A stretch of 64,000 nt of DNA from Paenibacillus rhizophilus (GTDB lineage: Bacteria > Bacillota > Bacilli > Paenibacillales > Paenibacillaceae): positions 620,001-684,000 of the forward strand of contig NZ_RQPI01000001.1 in the NCBI RefSeq assembly GCF_003854965.1, read 5' to 3'. The notes beneath the pieces were generated by a model. The model saw nothing but the letters and a program-made list of their open reading frames with translations. It did no database searches and was not told the DNA's origin. Both the position numbers and the translations under genes were made by a program. This document shows positions 41,451-51,064 of this stretch, one piece after another; the first letter of the stretch is position 1, and each line of letters begins with the position of its first letter.

Positions 41451-41829
41451 TCGTGCAGGGGGATGAAGGGGGCGGCGGATTCGTCTATTCAGTCTGTGTT
41501 CAGCGTAGCCGTGGCGTTTTCCTGAGGAATCTACGCAACCCACCAACTTTCCCCGCTGTCGACCGCCATGCCTTTAAGATGAACTTGTACCCCGCTTAAT
41601 TGGCATCCGCTTAATTCACATCCGCCTCAAGCTGCATCAACTGCCGTCCTATAGACTTTAGGGGGATCGGCGCTTCAATCCGGCTTGCACTATAACTCTA
41701 AACCCTGCCACCTTGTGAGAGTCAATAGATTTCTAAGAAATCCCTATTAAACCCGGGCGCGCTGTACATTAGCCGTTTCCCCCATACGCCGATCCCCATA
41801 GTATGCAGGTATAAGAGAGGAGTGATCTT
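41451..41829 (+). other. GC-richer spacer with a 136-base inverted-repeat element
   Basis: No supported gene. GGGGATCGGCG at 41662-41672 and CGCCGATCCCC at 41787-41797 are perfect 11-base inverted repeats 114 bases apart, like a tiny MITE or a large stem. Composition differs from the AT-rich DNA to the left, so the right border of the island probably lies near 41.44 kb. Confidence 0.45.
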
Positions 41830-42075
41830 GTGGAAGCCTATTACAATTGTTTGAGATGCAAAGGAAAAAAAGTTCGCATCCTTACGACAGACGGCAAGGA
41901 GTACAGAGGTATGATTAAAGACGTGGATATGCATAACGTTTATTTGCAGCCCGAAAGCGGCGACGTGAGGACATCGGGTTACTATCCCTACGGATATGGG
42001 TACGGGCCTTACGGTTATGTTAATCCCATAATCACGCTCAGCCTGTTTACTCTGCTTGCCATTGCGCTGATTTAA
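41830..42075 (+). CDS. Small LSm-like protein with hydrophobic C-terminus
   Basis: An 81-residue protein starting at GTG behind AGAGAGGAGTGATCTT. Residues 10-45 (KKVRILTTDGKEYRGMIKDVDMHNVYLQPESG) look like the first strands of an LSm/Hfq-type barrel. A Tyr/Gly/Pro-rich linker (YYPYGYGYGPYGY) and a single hydrophobic segment (IITLSLFTLLAIALI) follow. Such small proteins are common in Bacillota, and some are spore-associated. Membrane anchoring of an LSm-like module would be unusual. Function unknown. Confidence 0.7.
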   Translation: MEAYYNCLRCKGKKVRILTTDGKEYRGMIKDVDMHNVYLQPESGDVRTSGYYPYGYGYGPYGYVNPIITLSLFTLLAIALI

Positions 42076-42086
42076 CGGACGGTCGG

Positions 42087-42121
42087 AGCTCTCCTCTCTA
42101 GTCGGAGGAGGGCTTTTTATT
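42087..42121 (+). terminator. Intrinsic terminator after the LSm-like gene
   Basis: AGC and CTCCTC pair with GAGGAG and GCT around TCTAGTCG, followed by TTTT. Confidence 0.8.
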
Positions 42122-42215
42122 TTGCTTATAGAGTGCTCTTAATCGTAGGTTAAGGAAAGCGAAGTAGAATATAGAGAGTAATCACATTTTTGAAGCGGAA
42201 ACGAAAGGACAGCGT

Positions 42216-42887
42216 ATGCACAAAATACTTCTGATCGAGGACGAGAAAAATTTGGCGCGCTTCATTGAATTGGAGCTCCAGCATGCGGGCTACGCGGTTA
42301 CTGTCGCCTACGATGGGAAGAAAGGGCTTGAGCGTGCTCTGGAGGAGGAGTGGGATATGGTGCTGCTGGACCTCATGCTGCCGGGATTGAACGGACTGGC
42401 GGTGTGCACCCACATTCGGACGGCTAAGGAAACGCCGATCATTATGATTACGGCGAGAGACGGACTGGCGGATAAAGTGGCGGGACTTGACAGCGGGGCG
42501 GACGATTATATTTCGAAGCCTTTTGATATTGAAGAGCTGCTGGCCCGGATGCGGTCCCTGCTTCGCCGCTCCGGCAATGCGAGCCAGTCCCGGATACTGC
42601 GCTGCGCCGATCTGGAGCTGGAAGTTGAAGGACGGACGGTTTCAAAGAACGGGACGGCAATCGATTTGACGAAGCGGGAGTTCGAGATTTTGCAGGTATT
42701 GATGGAGAACCTGGGACGGGCAATGACGCGCGAGATGCTGATGGAAGCCATCTGGGGATACGATTCCGAGGTGGACAGCAAAGCGGTCGATGTATATATC
42801 AGCTATATCCGGAACAAAATCGACGAGCCGGGAAGACCGAGCCTGATTCAGACGCTGCGCGGCCTCGGCTATGTGATGCGGAAATGA
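42216..42887 (+). CDS. OmpR/PhoB family response regulator
   Basis: A 223-residue response regulator. The receiver domain has the acidic pair in IEDEKN, phospho-acceptor Asp52 (VLLDLMLPG), the Thr of MITARD and Lys of SKPFD. The C-terminal OmpR winged helix spans about 125-223 (LTKREFEILQVLMENLG, DVYISYIRNKID, IQTLRGLGYVMRK). It resembles ArlR/YkoG-type regulators. It is coupled by a four-base overlap (ATGA) to the sensor kinase gene. Target genes are not evident. Confidence 0.93.
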   Translation: MHKILLIEDEKNLARFIELELQHAGYAVTVAYDGKKGLERALEEEWDMVLLDLMLPGLNGLAVCTHIRTAKETPIIMITARDGLADKVAGLDSGADDYISKPFDIEELLARMRSLLRRSGNASQSRILRCADLELEVEGRTVSKNGTAIDLTKREFEILQVLMENLGRAMTREMLMEAIWGYDSEVDSKAVDVYISYIRNKIDEPGRPSLIQTLRGLGYVMRK

Positions 42888-44287
42888 ACAAGCTGAGACA
42901 CGGGCTGGCCCGGCTGTCGATCCGCTGGAAAATGACATTTTGGGCGGCCGCTTTGATGTGCATCCTGTTTCTTGCCTACAACGCCATTCAATATATCGTC
43001 ATCAACAACTGGATGTTCGGCCGAACAGAAAGCGCCGCTCTGAAGAGCGCGGAAGAAATCCGCAGCTATTTCGAAATCGAAAAGGTGACAGAGGAGTCCG
43101 TCGGAAGTATTGGGCCGTTCATTGACAGCCTCAACTCGAGCAATCAGATGATCCGGATATTAAACAGGGGGGGCAATCCCGTCCTGACCGTCTCCGACAG
43201 GCTGCCGGAAGATTGGATAGCGCCGCAGAGGGCCGACAGCACAGTATCCTATACCGCGTGGCACGGCGATGACCATCTGCTGGTGATCCGCAGACCCGTT
43301 GATTCGGCGTCCTTTGAAGGGACTATTGAAATCGTGAACAATCTGGAGAGCTCGGACAAGCTTAGCAAAATGCTGATGGCCGTCATGCTGGCGGGATTTC
43401 TCGTTGCCTTCCTGCTGAGCGGACTGGGCGGAATTTTTCTGTCCCGCAAGCTGCTGGGTCCGATCCGCGAGCTGACGGTGACGATGAATAACATCAAGCG
43501 CAAGGGTCTTCAGGAGCGGGTGGCCGTTCCCAACGGCAAAGATGAGCTCGGCAACCTGGCCAATGTCTTCAATGAATTGATGAACCAACTGGAGCAGGCG
43601 TTTCACAACCAGCAGCAGTTTGTCGCGGATGCGTCTCACGAGCTCAGAACGCCTATCTCCATTATCGAGGGACATATCTCGCTGCTTCACCGTTGGGGCA
43701 AGAACAATCCGGATATTTTGGAGGAGTCGCTTCAGGTTTCAGTACAGGAGCTTGGGCGGCTCAAGGGAATTGTCAACGAATTACTGGAGCTTACACGCGC
43801 GGAAGCCTTGCGGAGCGACGGCGAAGTCTGCGCAACGCCGGTTATTGAAGCGGTTAACTATGCGGTGAGGAATTTTGAGCTGCTGCATCCTGAATTCACT
43901 TTTCAATGCGAGCTTGAATCCGCCGAAGGAGCGGTGGTGAACTTCAAGCATCATCATCTGGAGCAGGTTCTGCTCATCGTGCTTGACAATGCCGTCAAAT
44001 ATTCCATGGAGCACAAAGAAATATCCGTTTCGGCCGCCATCGAAGGCGGAAGCATCCGAATTGCGGTCAGGGACCGTGGCATCGGGATTCCGGAAGAAGA
44101 TCTGCCGCATGTGTTCCAGCGCTTTTACAGAGCCGACAAATCAAGAAGCCGGGAGCAGGGGGGGACCGGCCTCGGCCTTGCCATCGCGGAGCGGCTCATG
44201 CGGGGACACGGCGGCGCGATCACCATCGCAAGCAAGCCGGGCGAAGGAACAACGGTGACGCTTAATATTCCCGTATTGGCGCACTGA
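42884..44287 (+). CDS. Sensor histidine kinase, ArlS/YkoH-like
   Basis: A 467-residue membrane kinase: one N-terminal helix (about 16-38), an extracytoplasmic domain of about 120 residues, a second helix (LMAVMLAGFLVAFLLSGLGGIFL), a HAMP domain (RKLLGPIRELTVTMNNIKRKGL), and the H-box FVADASHELRTPISIIEGH with the phosphorylated His. Catalytic N, G1 and G2 boxes follow (VLDNAVKY, DRGIGIPEEDL, GGTGLGLAIAERL). It forms a two-component system with the upstream regulator. The layout matches ArlS and related envelope-stress sensors. Confidence 0.93.
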   Translation: MNKLRHGLARLSIRWKMTFWAAALMCILFLAYNAIQYIVINNWMFGRTESAALKSAEEIRSYFEIEKVTEESVGSIGPFIDSLNSSNQMIRILNRGGNPVLTVSDRLPEDWIAPQRADSTVSYTAWHGDDHLLVIRRPVDSASFEGTIEIVNNLESSDKLSKMLMAVMLAGFLVAFLLSGLGGIFLSRKLLGPIRELTVTMNNIKRKGLQERVAVPNGKDELGNLANVFNELMNQLEQAFHNQQQFVADASHELRTPISIIEGHISLLHRWGKNNPDILEESLQVSVQELGRLKGIVNELLELTRAEALRSDGEVCATPVIEAVNYAVRNFELLHPEFTFQCELESAEGAVVNFKHHHLEQVLLIVLDNAVKYSMEHKEISVSAAIEGGSIRIAVRDRGIGIPEEDLPHVFQRFYRADKSRSREQGGTGLGLAIAERLMRGHGGAITIASKPGEGTTVTLNIPVLAH

Positions 44288-44292
44288 ATAGA

Positions 44293-44340
44293 AACGGCTT
44301 GGCTCTTCTCTGATAGAGAATGGACCAAGCCGTTTTTTTG
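44293..44340 (+). terminator. Intrinsic terminator after the two-component operon
   Basis: AACGGCTTGG and CCAAGCCGTT form a perfect ten-base-pair stem with an inner TTCTCT/AGAGAA stem, followed by TTTTT. It also separates the convergent membrane-protein gene. Confidence 0.85.
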
Positions 44341-44388
44341 CACACAGCCGTTTAGCATGGTGAATAATAGTGCTGAGAGGTCATCTGT

Positions 44389-45846
44389 TTATGATTTTTT
44401 GCCTCCGCTATAAGCGAACACGCTACCGAAACGCCCCAGGTAGACCGGCTCGCCGAAGGCTTTTCTCCAGCCCTCGAACAGGCGCGTCGAAGCGTTGCTG
44501 CGGACAATGATGTATTCGGGTTTGTCGTAGTCTGCAATGTCCGGCAAAATATCGGAGAAGCCATACATCGACCGCTCGAACGCGGTCCAGCCGTAAGCGC
44601 CGAGCGATTCGCGGGTAATGAAAGGGTCCTGCCTGCCGTCGCACAGGACATCGCCTCCCCGGTACATCACATAGCCGGACGAGCCGTAGGGAGCCAGCAC
44701 TTTCGGACGCGCGGTTCCCGTATGGTATTTTAAAATATAGGCCATTTCGTCAACCGGATAGCTGCGCGCGCTCACTTCGGGAGGAGAAGCGAAATTGACG
44801 ATGCAGTTCACCAACAGTCCGGCGGCAAGCGCGATCTTTATCATCCACGGCTTTAACCGGATATCCACCTTTCGCATCCAGGGACAAGCTTCGAAGAACG
44901 CTCCGGCGAAATACGGAATGAACAGCCACATGAACAGGTTCTGCTTAAAGTTGGACACGCCAAGGTACAGAATCCCCAGCATCAGAAAGAACCTGAACGG
45001 TTTCCGGAACAGCGAGAAGGGAAGAGTCAGGGCAAAAAACAGCAGCAGGAGCGTCATGGCCGACGTATCCCATTTGCCAAACGCTATCGGCTGCCATTCG
45101 TTGATCAGCATATTGTAGTTGTTCTTACTTACCGTCAATATGTACAACAGACTCTTGATGCCGCCCGGATTGGGAATACCGGCAATCACCACCCCGGCAA
45201 AGACGAGAAGGCGGCGCTTATCCAGCTTTCGGGCGATCCAGGCTTCGAGAAAGGCCATACCCGTGAACACGACAATAACGAGCCAGACGCCTGCATGAAA
45301 ATTGGCGATTCCGAAGGAAAGGGCGATCATGGCCGCTGCGGGTTTGACCACAGGCTGCATCTGGAATCTGCGCAAATACACAAAGAACCACACGATCATC
45401 CACGAAGAAACCATCTGCGGTCTGCCCTTGAAATAATTGTAGTAAATCCAAATGGAAATCAGCAGCACAAAAGGCAGAAGGAGCGGATGATCCTCCCTGA
45501 AGCCCAGCTCTCTGCGCGAAACTTTGGCCATCTGCAGCAGTCCGAGAATTAAGAGAAACAGACAGAACGCGGTAAGCAGGTAAACGCCCGGCCATCCGAA
45601 CGTTAGATACAGACCCGCCGCGACGATTTGAAACCCGAATTCATGCGGAATATAGGGCAGTTTGTCTCCGTAAAACGTATGTATGGCGTGATGAAGCACG
45701 GTTTGGTGCCGAATCATATATTGCCCAAGCTCGATATGCCAGAAGGTATCCGGATCATTATAGGAATACTTTGGAAACAGAGCCAGGATCACAGCCGCGA
45801 CGAGCAGGCCGTAGACGGCTTGGAGCCATTTTATTTTTGTCCGCAC
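44389..45846 (-). CDS. Polytopic membrane protein, GT-C glycosyltransferase-like
   Basis: A 485-residue protein with about ten membrane helices and a C-terminal soluble domain of about 110 residues. The first extracytoplasmic loop has YNDPDTFWHIELGQYMI, with an Asp-Pro-Asp motif where GT-C-type lipid-linked glycosyltransferases hold their catalytic Asp. The C-terminal part (KVLAPYGSSGYVMYRG, CDGRQDPFITRE) is like that of some dolichyl-phosphate-mannose-type transferases. The assignment is by topology and this motif only. It is transcribed singly and toward the two-component operon. Confidence 0.6.
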   Translation of the reverse strand: MRTKIKWLQAVYGLLVAAVILALFPKYSYNDPDTFWHIELGQYMIRHQTVLHHAIHTFYGDKLPYIPHEFGFQIVAAGLYLTFGWPGVYLLTAFCLFLLILGLLQMAKVSRRELGFREDHPLLLPFVLLISIWIYYNYFKGRPQMVSSWMIVWFFVYLRRFQMQPVVKPAAAMIALSFGIANFHAGVWLVIVVFTGMAFLEAWIARKLDKRRLLVFAGVVIAGIPNPGGIKSLLYILTVSKNNYNMLINEWQPIAFGKWDTSAMTLLLLFFALTLPFSLFRKPFRFFLMLGILYLGVSNFKQNLFMWLFIPYFAGAFFEACPWMRKVDIRLKPWMIKIALAAGLLVNCIVNFASPPEVSARSYPVDEMAYILKYHTGTARPKVLAPYGSSGYVMYRGGDVLCDGRQDPFITRESLGAYGWTAFERSMYGFSDILPDIADYDKPEYIIVRSNASTRLFEGWRKAFGEPVYLGRFGSVFAYSGGKKS

Positions 45847-45887
45847 AAGATTACCCCCAGTTCTCCGTATAACAACAGCCGTTCCTT

Positions 45888-45911
45888 TATAACTATAACT
45901 ATAACTATAAC
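45888..45911 (+). repeat. Four tandem copies of TATAAC
   Basis: A perfect 6-base repeat, four units, in the divergent promoter region between the membrane-protein gene and cysJ. A count change here could alter promoter spacing. Confidence 0.85.
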
Positions 45912-46033
45912 TGATAAAAGCTATAAAATGATAATAATTGACCTGTCTTACCTACTATGATAGGTTCTAAAGAGGGATACTTACATTGTGATAAAATTAC
46001 TTGAAATTTATGATGAAAAGATGAGGCGGGTGT

Positions 46034-47872
46034 ATGTTTTTGGAACTTCAAGTAACGAATAGTCCGTTTAATCAGGAGCAGGCGGAGCTGCTGAACCGTC
46101 TTCTGCCAACACTTTCAGAGAGCCAGCGGTTGTGGCTCAGCGGTTATCTGACGGCCCTCGGGGCGGCGGTTTTTGCGCCTTCCGCAGCGGCGGCTCCGGC
46201 GGCGGTGAATGTACAAGCTGTATCTGCGCCGGTGAGCGCAGCTTCCAAGGAAGTGACCGTGCTCTTCGGATCGCAGACGGACAACGCTCGCGGGCTGGCG
46301 AAGAAATTCGCCAAGAGACTGGAGGAGCTCGGATTCAAGGTCGTCCTTTCCGCGATGAGCGATTTCAAACCGAATGCGCTTAAAAAGGTCGAGAACCTTC
46401 TAATTCTGGTAAGCACCCACGGAGAAGGGGAACCGCCGGATAACGCCATTTCCTTCTATGAGTTCCTGCACAGCAAGCGGGCGCCGGAGCTGACCTCCCT
46501 GCGTTATTCGGTGCTGGCGCTTGGCGATATGTCATATGAATTTTACTGTAAGACAGGCAAGGATTTCGACAAGCGCCTGGAGGAGCTAGGAGGCAAGCGC
46601 ATCGTTTCCCGGGCCGATTGCGACGTGGATTTTGAAGAGCCGGCCGCGGAGTGGATGAATGCCGTTATTGCTTCTCTTGGAGAAGGAACCCCCGCTGAAG
46701 CTTCCGTAAGCGTATCCGTTGCAGCTCTCAAAACCGAAGCCGGATCGGAATACACGAGAAGCAATCCGTTCTACGCCGAGGTGCTGGAGAATCTCAACCT
46801 TAACGGGCGCGGCTCGGACCGTGAAACCCGCCATATCGAGCTTTCCCTTGAAGGCTCCAATCTGAAATACGAGCCGGGCGACAGCCTCGGGCTGTATCCG
46901 GAGAATCATCCAGGGCTGGTCGATGAACTGATTCAGGCCGCGGGCTGGAAGCCGGAAGAGCCGGTAACCGCGGGTAAAAGCGGTGAGCTTCCGCTTCGCG
47001 AAGCTCTCCTCCGCCACTATGAAATCACGGTGCTGACCAAGCCGCTGCTGGAGCAGGCGGCAGGCCTTGCTCCCGAGAGCGGCCTTAAGGAACTGCTCGC
47101 GCCAGGACGCGAGCAGGAGCTTCGGGCTTATGCCGAAGACCGGGATTTGCTTGATCTGGTGCAGGATTATGGCTTGACCGGAATCCCGGCAGGCGATTTC
47201 GTGAAGATTCTGCGGAAGCTTCCCGCGCGTCTGTATTCCATTTCCAGCAGTCCGGAGGCCTACCCGGACGAGGTCCATATCACGGTCCGCGCGGTACGCT
47301 ATGAATCCCAGGGAAGAAACCGCTACGGCGTCTGCTCCGTCCAGCTGGCGGAACGGATTCAACCGGGGGACAAGGTGCCGGTCTATATTCAGCATAATTC
47401 GAACTTCAAGCTTCCGGAGAACAGGGAAACGCCGGTGATCATGATCGGACCGGGAACGGGCGTCGCTCCGTTCCGCGCTTTTCTTGGAGAACGCGAGGAG
47501 ACCGGAGCGGAAGGCAAGACATGGCTGTTCTACGGCGACCAGCATTTTTCCACGGATTTCCTGTACCAGGTCGAATGGCAGCGCTGGCTTAAGGACGGCG
47601 TATTGACCCGGCTCGACGTCGCTTTCTCCCGGGATACCGACAAGAAAGTGTACGTCCAGCACCGCATGCTGGAGAAAGCCCGTGACCTGTATCTGTGGCT
47701 GCAGGAAGGCGCGGCGGTATACGTATGCGGCGACGAGAAGAGAATGGCGCATGATGTTCACACGGCGCTCACCACGATTCTTGAGCAGGAGGGCGGCCTG
47801 AGCTCCGAGGAAGCCGCCGAATATTTGACCCTTATGCAGCAGCAAAAACGTTACCAGCGCGATGTATATTAA
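46034..47872 (+). CDS. cysJ: Assimilatory sulfite reductase flavoprotein subunit
   Basis: CysJ passes electrons from NADPH through FAD and FMN to CysI. A flavodoxin domain (about 72-215: TVLFGSQTDNARGLAKKFA, STHGEGEPPDNAISFYEFL) is followed by an FAD-binding and NADPH-binding reductase part (RLYSISSSPEAYPDEVHITV, GVCSVQLAE, MIGPGTGVAPFRAFL, YVCGDEKRMAHDVH) and ends in YQRDVY, the standard C-terminus. Length 612 is normal. The start follows GATGAGGCGGGTGT. The leader contains an ACCTA-N6-TAGGT dyad at 45950-45965 that could be a regulator site. It is 38 bases ahead of cysI. Confidence 0.95.
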   Translation: MFLELQVTNSPFNQEQAELLNRLLPTLSESQRLWLSGYLTALGAAVFAPSAAAAPAAVNVQAVSAPVSAASKEVTVLFGSQTDNARGLAKKFAKRLEELGFKVVLSAMSDFKPNALKKVENLLILVSTHGEGEPPDNAISFYEFLHSKRAPELTSLRYSVLALGDMSYEFYCKTGKDFDKRLEELGGKRIVSRADCDVDFEEPAAEWMNAVIASLGEGTPAEASVSVSVAALKTEAGSEYTRSNPFYAEVLENLNLNGRGSDRETRHIELSLEGSNLKYEPGDSLGLYPENHPGLVDELIQAAGWKPEEPVTAGKSGELPLREALLRHYEITVLTKPLLEQAAGLAPESGLKELLAPGREQELRAYAEDRDLLDLVQDYGLTGIPAGDFVKILRKLPARLYSISSSPEAYPDEVHITVRAVRYESQGRNRYGVCSVQLAERIQPGDKVPVYIQHNSNFKLPENRETPVIMIGPGTGVAPFRAFLGEREETGAEGKTWLFYGDQHFSTDFLYQVEWQRWLKDGVLTRLDVAFSRDTDKKVYVQHRMLEKARDLYLWLQEGAAVYVCGDEKRMAHDVHTALTTILEQEGGLSSEEAAEYLTLMQQQKRYQRDVY

Positions 47873-47910
47873 GCCCGCAACTAATCAATCGCCGAGAGGA
47901 GTAGAGCAAC

Positions 47911-49632
47911 ATGGCACTTTACGAAAAATATCCGCCTCATGACGCTCCCCACAGCGATGTGGAGGATATCAAGCGCAGAAGCAATTATTTGCGGGGAAGC
48001 CTCACGGAGACGTTGGCAGATCCGATCACGGGCTCCATTCCTGAGGACGATAACCGTCTCATGAAGCATCACGGCAGTTACATGCAGGATGACCGGGATC
48101 TTCGGAGCGAGCGGGCCAAGTCGAAATTGGAACCTGCTTACCAGTTCATGCTTCGCGTCCGGGCGGCCGGCGGCGTAGTTACGCCCAACCAATGGCTGAT
48201 GATGGACCGGATTTCACATAAATACGGCAACGGCACCATCCGTCTGACGACCCGGCAGTCTTTTCAGCTCCACGGCGTCATTAAATGGAATCTGAAAAAG
48301 ACGATCCAGGAAGTCAACGAATCACTGCTGACCACGCTTGCCGCCTGCGGCGACGTGAACCGCAACGTCATGTGCAATCCGAATCCCTATCAATCGGAGA
48401 TTCACTCCGAGGTCTATGAGTTGGCGAGCAAGGTCAGCGATCATCTCGATCCGCACTCGAAAGCGTACTACGAGATCTGGCTGGACGGTGAAAAGGTAAC
48501 GGACAGCCAAGACGGCGCCGAACAGGAGCCGATTTACGGACCAGTCTATCTGCCGCGAAAGTTCAAGATCGGGATCGCCGTTCCCCCGTCAAATGATGTG
48601 GACGTGTTCTCCCAGGATCTGGGCTTTATCGCGATTATTGAAGACGGCCGTCTGGCCGGCTTCAACGTAAGCGTCGGCGGCGGCATGGGCATGTCTCACG
48701 GCGACCCGAAGACGTATCCGCAAGTCTCCAAGGTGATCGGCTTCATTACGCCAGAGCAGCTGATCGACGTTGCCGAGAAGACGGTCACCATCCAGCGGGA
48801 TTACGGCGACCGCGCCATCCGTAAGCATGCCCGCTTCAAGTACACCCTTGACGACCGTGGGCTGGAATGGTTCATCGGTGAGTTGACCGAGCGCCTGGGA
48901 TGGGCGCTGCAGGAAGCGAGACCTTTCCATTTCGACCACAACGGCGATCGTTACGGCTGGGTTAAGGGAAGCGACGGCAAGTGGCATTTCACGCTCTTCA
49001 TCCAGAACGGCCGGATTAAGGATGAGGAAGGCTATCCGCTGATGACGGGCCTGCGGGAAATCGCGAAGGTCCACAACGGCGACTTCCGTTTGACGGCGAA
49101 CCAGAACCTGATTATCGGCGGCATCAGCAGCCAAAAGAAGAAGAAAATCGAAGGCCTGATCAAGGAGTACGGACTGACCGACGGCATTCAATACTCGGCG
49201 CTGCGCCGGAATTCGATGGCCTGCGTGGCGCTCCCGACCTGCGGCCTGGCCATGGCCGAATCGGAGCGCTATCTGCCAACGCTGCTGGACAAACTTGAGC
49301 CGATGCTGGAAGAAGCCGGGCTTCGCGACGAGGATATCGTCATCCGCATGACCGGCTGCCCGAACGGCTGCGCCCGCCCGGCACTGGCGGAGCTGTCGTT
49401 CATCGGCAAGGCTCCGGGCAAATACAACATGTATTTGGGCGGCGGCTTTACCGGCAACCGGCTGAACAAGCTGTACAAGGAGAACATCGGGGAAACCGAG
49501 ATTTTGGAGACGCTGGGGCCGATTTTTAACCGTTACGCGAAGGAACGGGAGAGCGGAGAGCATTTCGGCGACTTCGTCATCCGGGCAGGCTATGTTCCGG
49601 AAGTGCTGGACGGCCGGAATTTCCATTCGTAA
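47911..49632 (+). CDS. cysI: Assimilatory sulfite reductase hemoprotein subunit
   Basis: CysI reduces sulfite to sulfide at a coupled siroheme and [4Fe-4S] centre. The ligands are the four Cys of [18 protein letters not shown] (Cys-X5-Cys, starting at ACVALPTC) and [10 protein letters not shown] (Cys-X3-Cys). Substrate-binding Arg/Lys residues are in [12 protein letters not shown] and [10 protein letters not shown]. It has the two-lobe repeat structure, and its length of 573 is normal. It starts behind GAGAGGAGTAGAGCAAC and forms the cysJI operon. Siroheme synthesis genes are not in the window. Confidence 0.95.
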   Translation: MALYEKYPPHDAPHSDVEDIKRRSNYLRGSLTETLADPITGSIPEDDNRLMKHHGSYMQDDRDLRSERAKSKLEPAYQFMLRVRAAGGVVTPNQWLMMDRISHKYGNGTIRLTTRQSFQLHGVIKWNLKKTIQEVNESLLTTLAACGDVNRNVMCNPNPYQSEIHSEVYELASKVSDHLDPHSKAYYEIWLDGEKVTDSQDGAEQEPIYGPVYLPRKFKIGIAVPPSNDVDVFSQDLGFIAIIEDGRLAGFNVSVGGGMGMSHGDPKTYPQVSKVIGFITPEQLIDVAEKTVTIQRDYGDRAIRKHARFKYTLDDRGLEWFIGELTERLGWALQEARPFHFDHNGDRYGWVKGSDGKWHFTLFIQNGRIKDEEGYPLMTGLREIAKVHNGDFRLTANQNLIIGGISSQKKKKIEGLIKEYGLTDGIQYSALRRNSMACVALPTCGLAMAESERYLPTLLDKLEPMLEEAGLRDEDIVIRMTGCPNGCARPALAELSFIGKAPGKYNMYLGGGFTGNRLNKLYKENIGETEILETLGPIFNRYAKERESGEHFGDFVIRAGYVPEVLDGRNFHS

Positions 49633-49679
49633 TTTCGATTCTTAACGATGCAACTTTTTCAATTGAAAATATAGTGACG

Positions 49680-49708
49680 AAGGGCTTCCGTACTGGAGGC
49701 CTTTTGTT
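49680..49708 (+). terminator. Intrinsic terminator after cysI
   Basis: AAGGGCTTCC and GGAGGCCTTT make a ten-base-pair stem with two wobble pairs around GTACT, followed by TGTTT. Confidence 0.7.
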
Positions 49709-49874
49709 TATGTACGCCTTCAACCCTCAAAAGATAAAATTTGCGTAATGAAAAATGTGGCGGAAACCGTCGTTACTGGGTAATCACTAGTGTCAGCATT
49801 CATGCAAAATTTCGGTTTTACATAATTACATGCAGCCCGACGGTCTACAAGGCCTGCGGAAGGAGATGGCACAA

Positions 49875-50714
49875 ATGAAGTGGCAGGGCAGAAGAGGAAG
49901 CTCGAATGTGGAAGACCGCAGAGGCATGGGAGGCAAAGCGGTGATCGGCGGGGGGCTTGGAGTTGGCGGGATTATCATCTATCTGATCATCACGCTGCTT
50001 GGCGGCAACCCCGGCGACCTCCTGGACGGCATCACGACGACCACGTCCAGCACCCAAACGTCCGGCAATTATCAGCCGTCGCAGCAGGAGCAGGAACTGT
50101 CGCAGTTTGTATCTGTCGTTCTCGCCGATACGGAGGATGTCTGGTCGGAGGTATTCAGGCAAAAAGGGCTTACGTATGAAAATCCGACACTTGTCTTATA
50201 TACGGAAAGCGTTCAGTCCGCCTGCGGAAACTCAAGCTCGGCGGTGGGGCCGTTCTATTGTCCGGGCGACCATAAACTGTATATCGATTTAAGCTTTTAT
50301 AACGAGCTGCAGACCCAGTTCCAGGCTCCCGGCGACTTTGCGATGGCATATGTAATCGCCCATGAGGTTGGACATCATGTGCAGACGCTGCTTGGCACAA
50401 CGGATAAATACGCTTCCCGGATGCAGCAGGACAATACTTATCAGGTCCGGTTCGAGCTGCAGGCCGATTATTTGGCCGGCGTCTGGGCGCATTACGCCCA
50501 GGACAAGAACTTGCTCGAAGCGGGCGACATCGATGAGGCCCTGAACGCGGCGAGCGCTGTGGGCGACGATACGCTGCAGGAGAAGGCGAGAGGCTACGCC
50601 GTTCCGGAAAGCTTCACGCACGGCAGTTCGGAGCAGCGGAAAAGCTGGTTCTATAAAGGGTTTGAGTCAGGCACCATTGAGGGCGGAGATACCTTCAACG
50701 CAAGCTCTCTGTAG
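49875..50714 (+). CDS. YpfJ-type neutral zinc metallopeptidase
   Basis: A 279-residue membrane-anchored protease. It begins with the family N-terminus MKWQGRRGSSNVEDRRG, then one helix (GVGGIIIYLIITLLGG, about 36-52), a Ser/Thr/Gln-rich linker and the catalytic domain. Zinc ligands are in IAHEVGHHVQTLL, and the third ligand is probably in FELQADYLAGVWAH. The ATG at 49875 has AAGGAG nine bases upstream; starts further up add a non-family extension. The physiological substrate of this family is unknown. No partner gene is adjacent. Confidence 0.88.
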   Translation: MKWQGRRGSSNVEDRRGMGGKAVIGGGLGVGGIIIYLIITLLGGNPGDLLDGITTTTSSTQTSGNYQPSQQEQELSQFVSVVLADTEDVWSEVFRQKGLTYENPTLVLYTESVQSACGNSSSAVGPFYCPGDHKLYIDLSFYNELQTQFQAPGDFAMAYVIAHEVGHHVQTLLGTTDKYASRMQQDNTYQVRFELQADYLAGVWAHYAQDKNLLEAGDIDEALNAASAVGDDTLQEKARGYAVPESFTHGSSEQRKSWFYKGFESGTIEGGDTFNASSL

Positions 50715-51064
50715 GGCTGCGAATCCGTGAACTTGAGGCACAGCCTTTTAATAAAAAGGCGCTTGGAGGTTTCGATCATCGAGGTTTGGGGTAATGATAA
50801 TCAGGTGGGAAGTGGAAGGTATCAATTGTCGGCTGGAAAGACATTTGTGTGTAATTCCGAAAGGTAGTTGATTCACCCATGTACTATCTGAAAGGCAGAA
50901 GAAGATCTTTGCGAAGGTCCATTCTTCGTCGATGGATTTCAGGAAAATTACCCTAGCAAGAGGGTATTAGCATAGAACATTCACTTCTCACCATTAACGC
51001 TCTGCGGCATAGCCGCAGAGCTTGTTTTTTATCCGGAAGAAGCTGTTTACATACAACTGGCTAC
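50715..51064 (+). other. Intergenic region with hairpins, no gene seen
   Basis: A 350-base stretch without a supported ORF. It has a small AGCCTTTT/AAAAGGC stem near 50740, a CGAAGG...TTCGTCGATGG structure near 50910, and a strong terminator at its right end. The distance (285 bases) between the protease stop and that terminator leaves room for a small untranslated RNA, but no promoter was identified. Confidence 0.35.
50999..51031 (+). terminator. Strong intrinsic terminator
   Basis: GCTCTGCGGC-ATA-GCCGCAGAGC is a perfect ten-base-pair stem followed by TTGTTTTTT on the plus strand. Confidence 0.85.

Noticed and set aside
45938..45961. TTGACC with TATGAT as the cysJ promoter
   Set aside because: The spacer is only 12 bases, too short for sigma-A.
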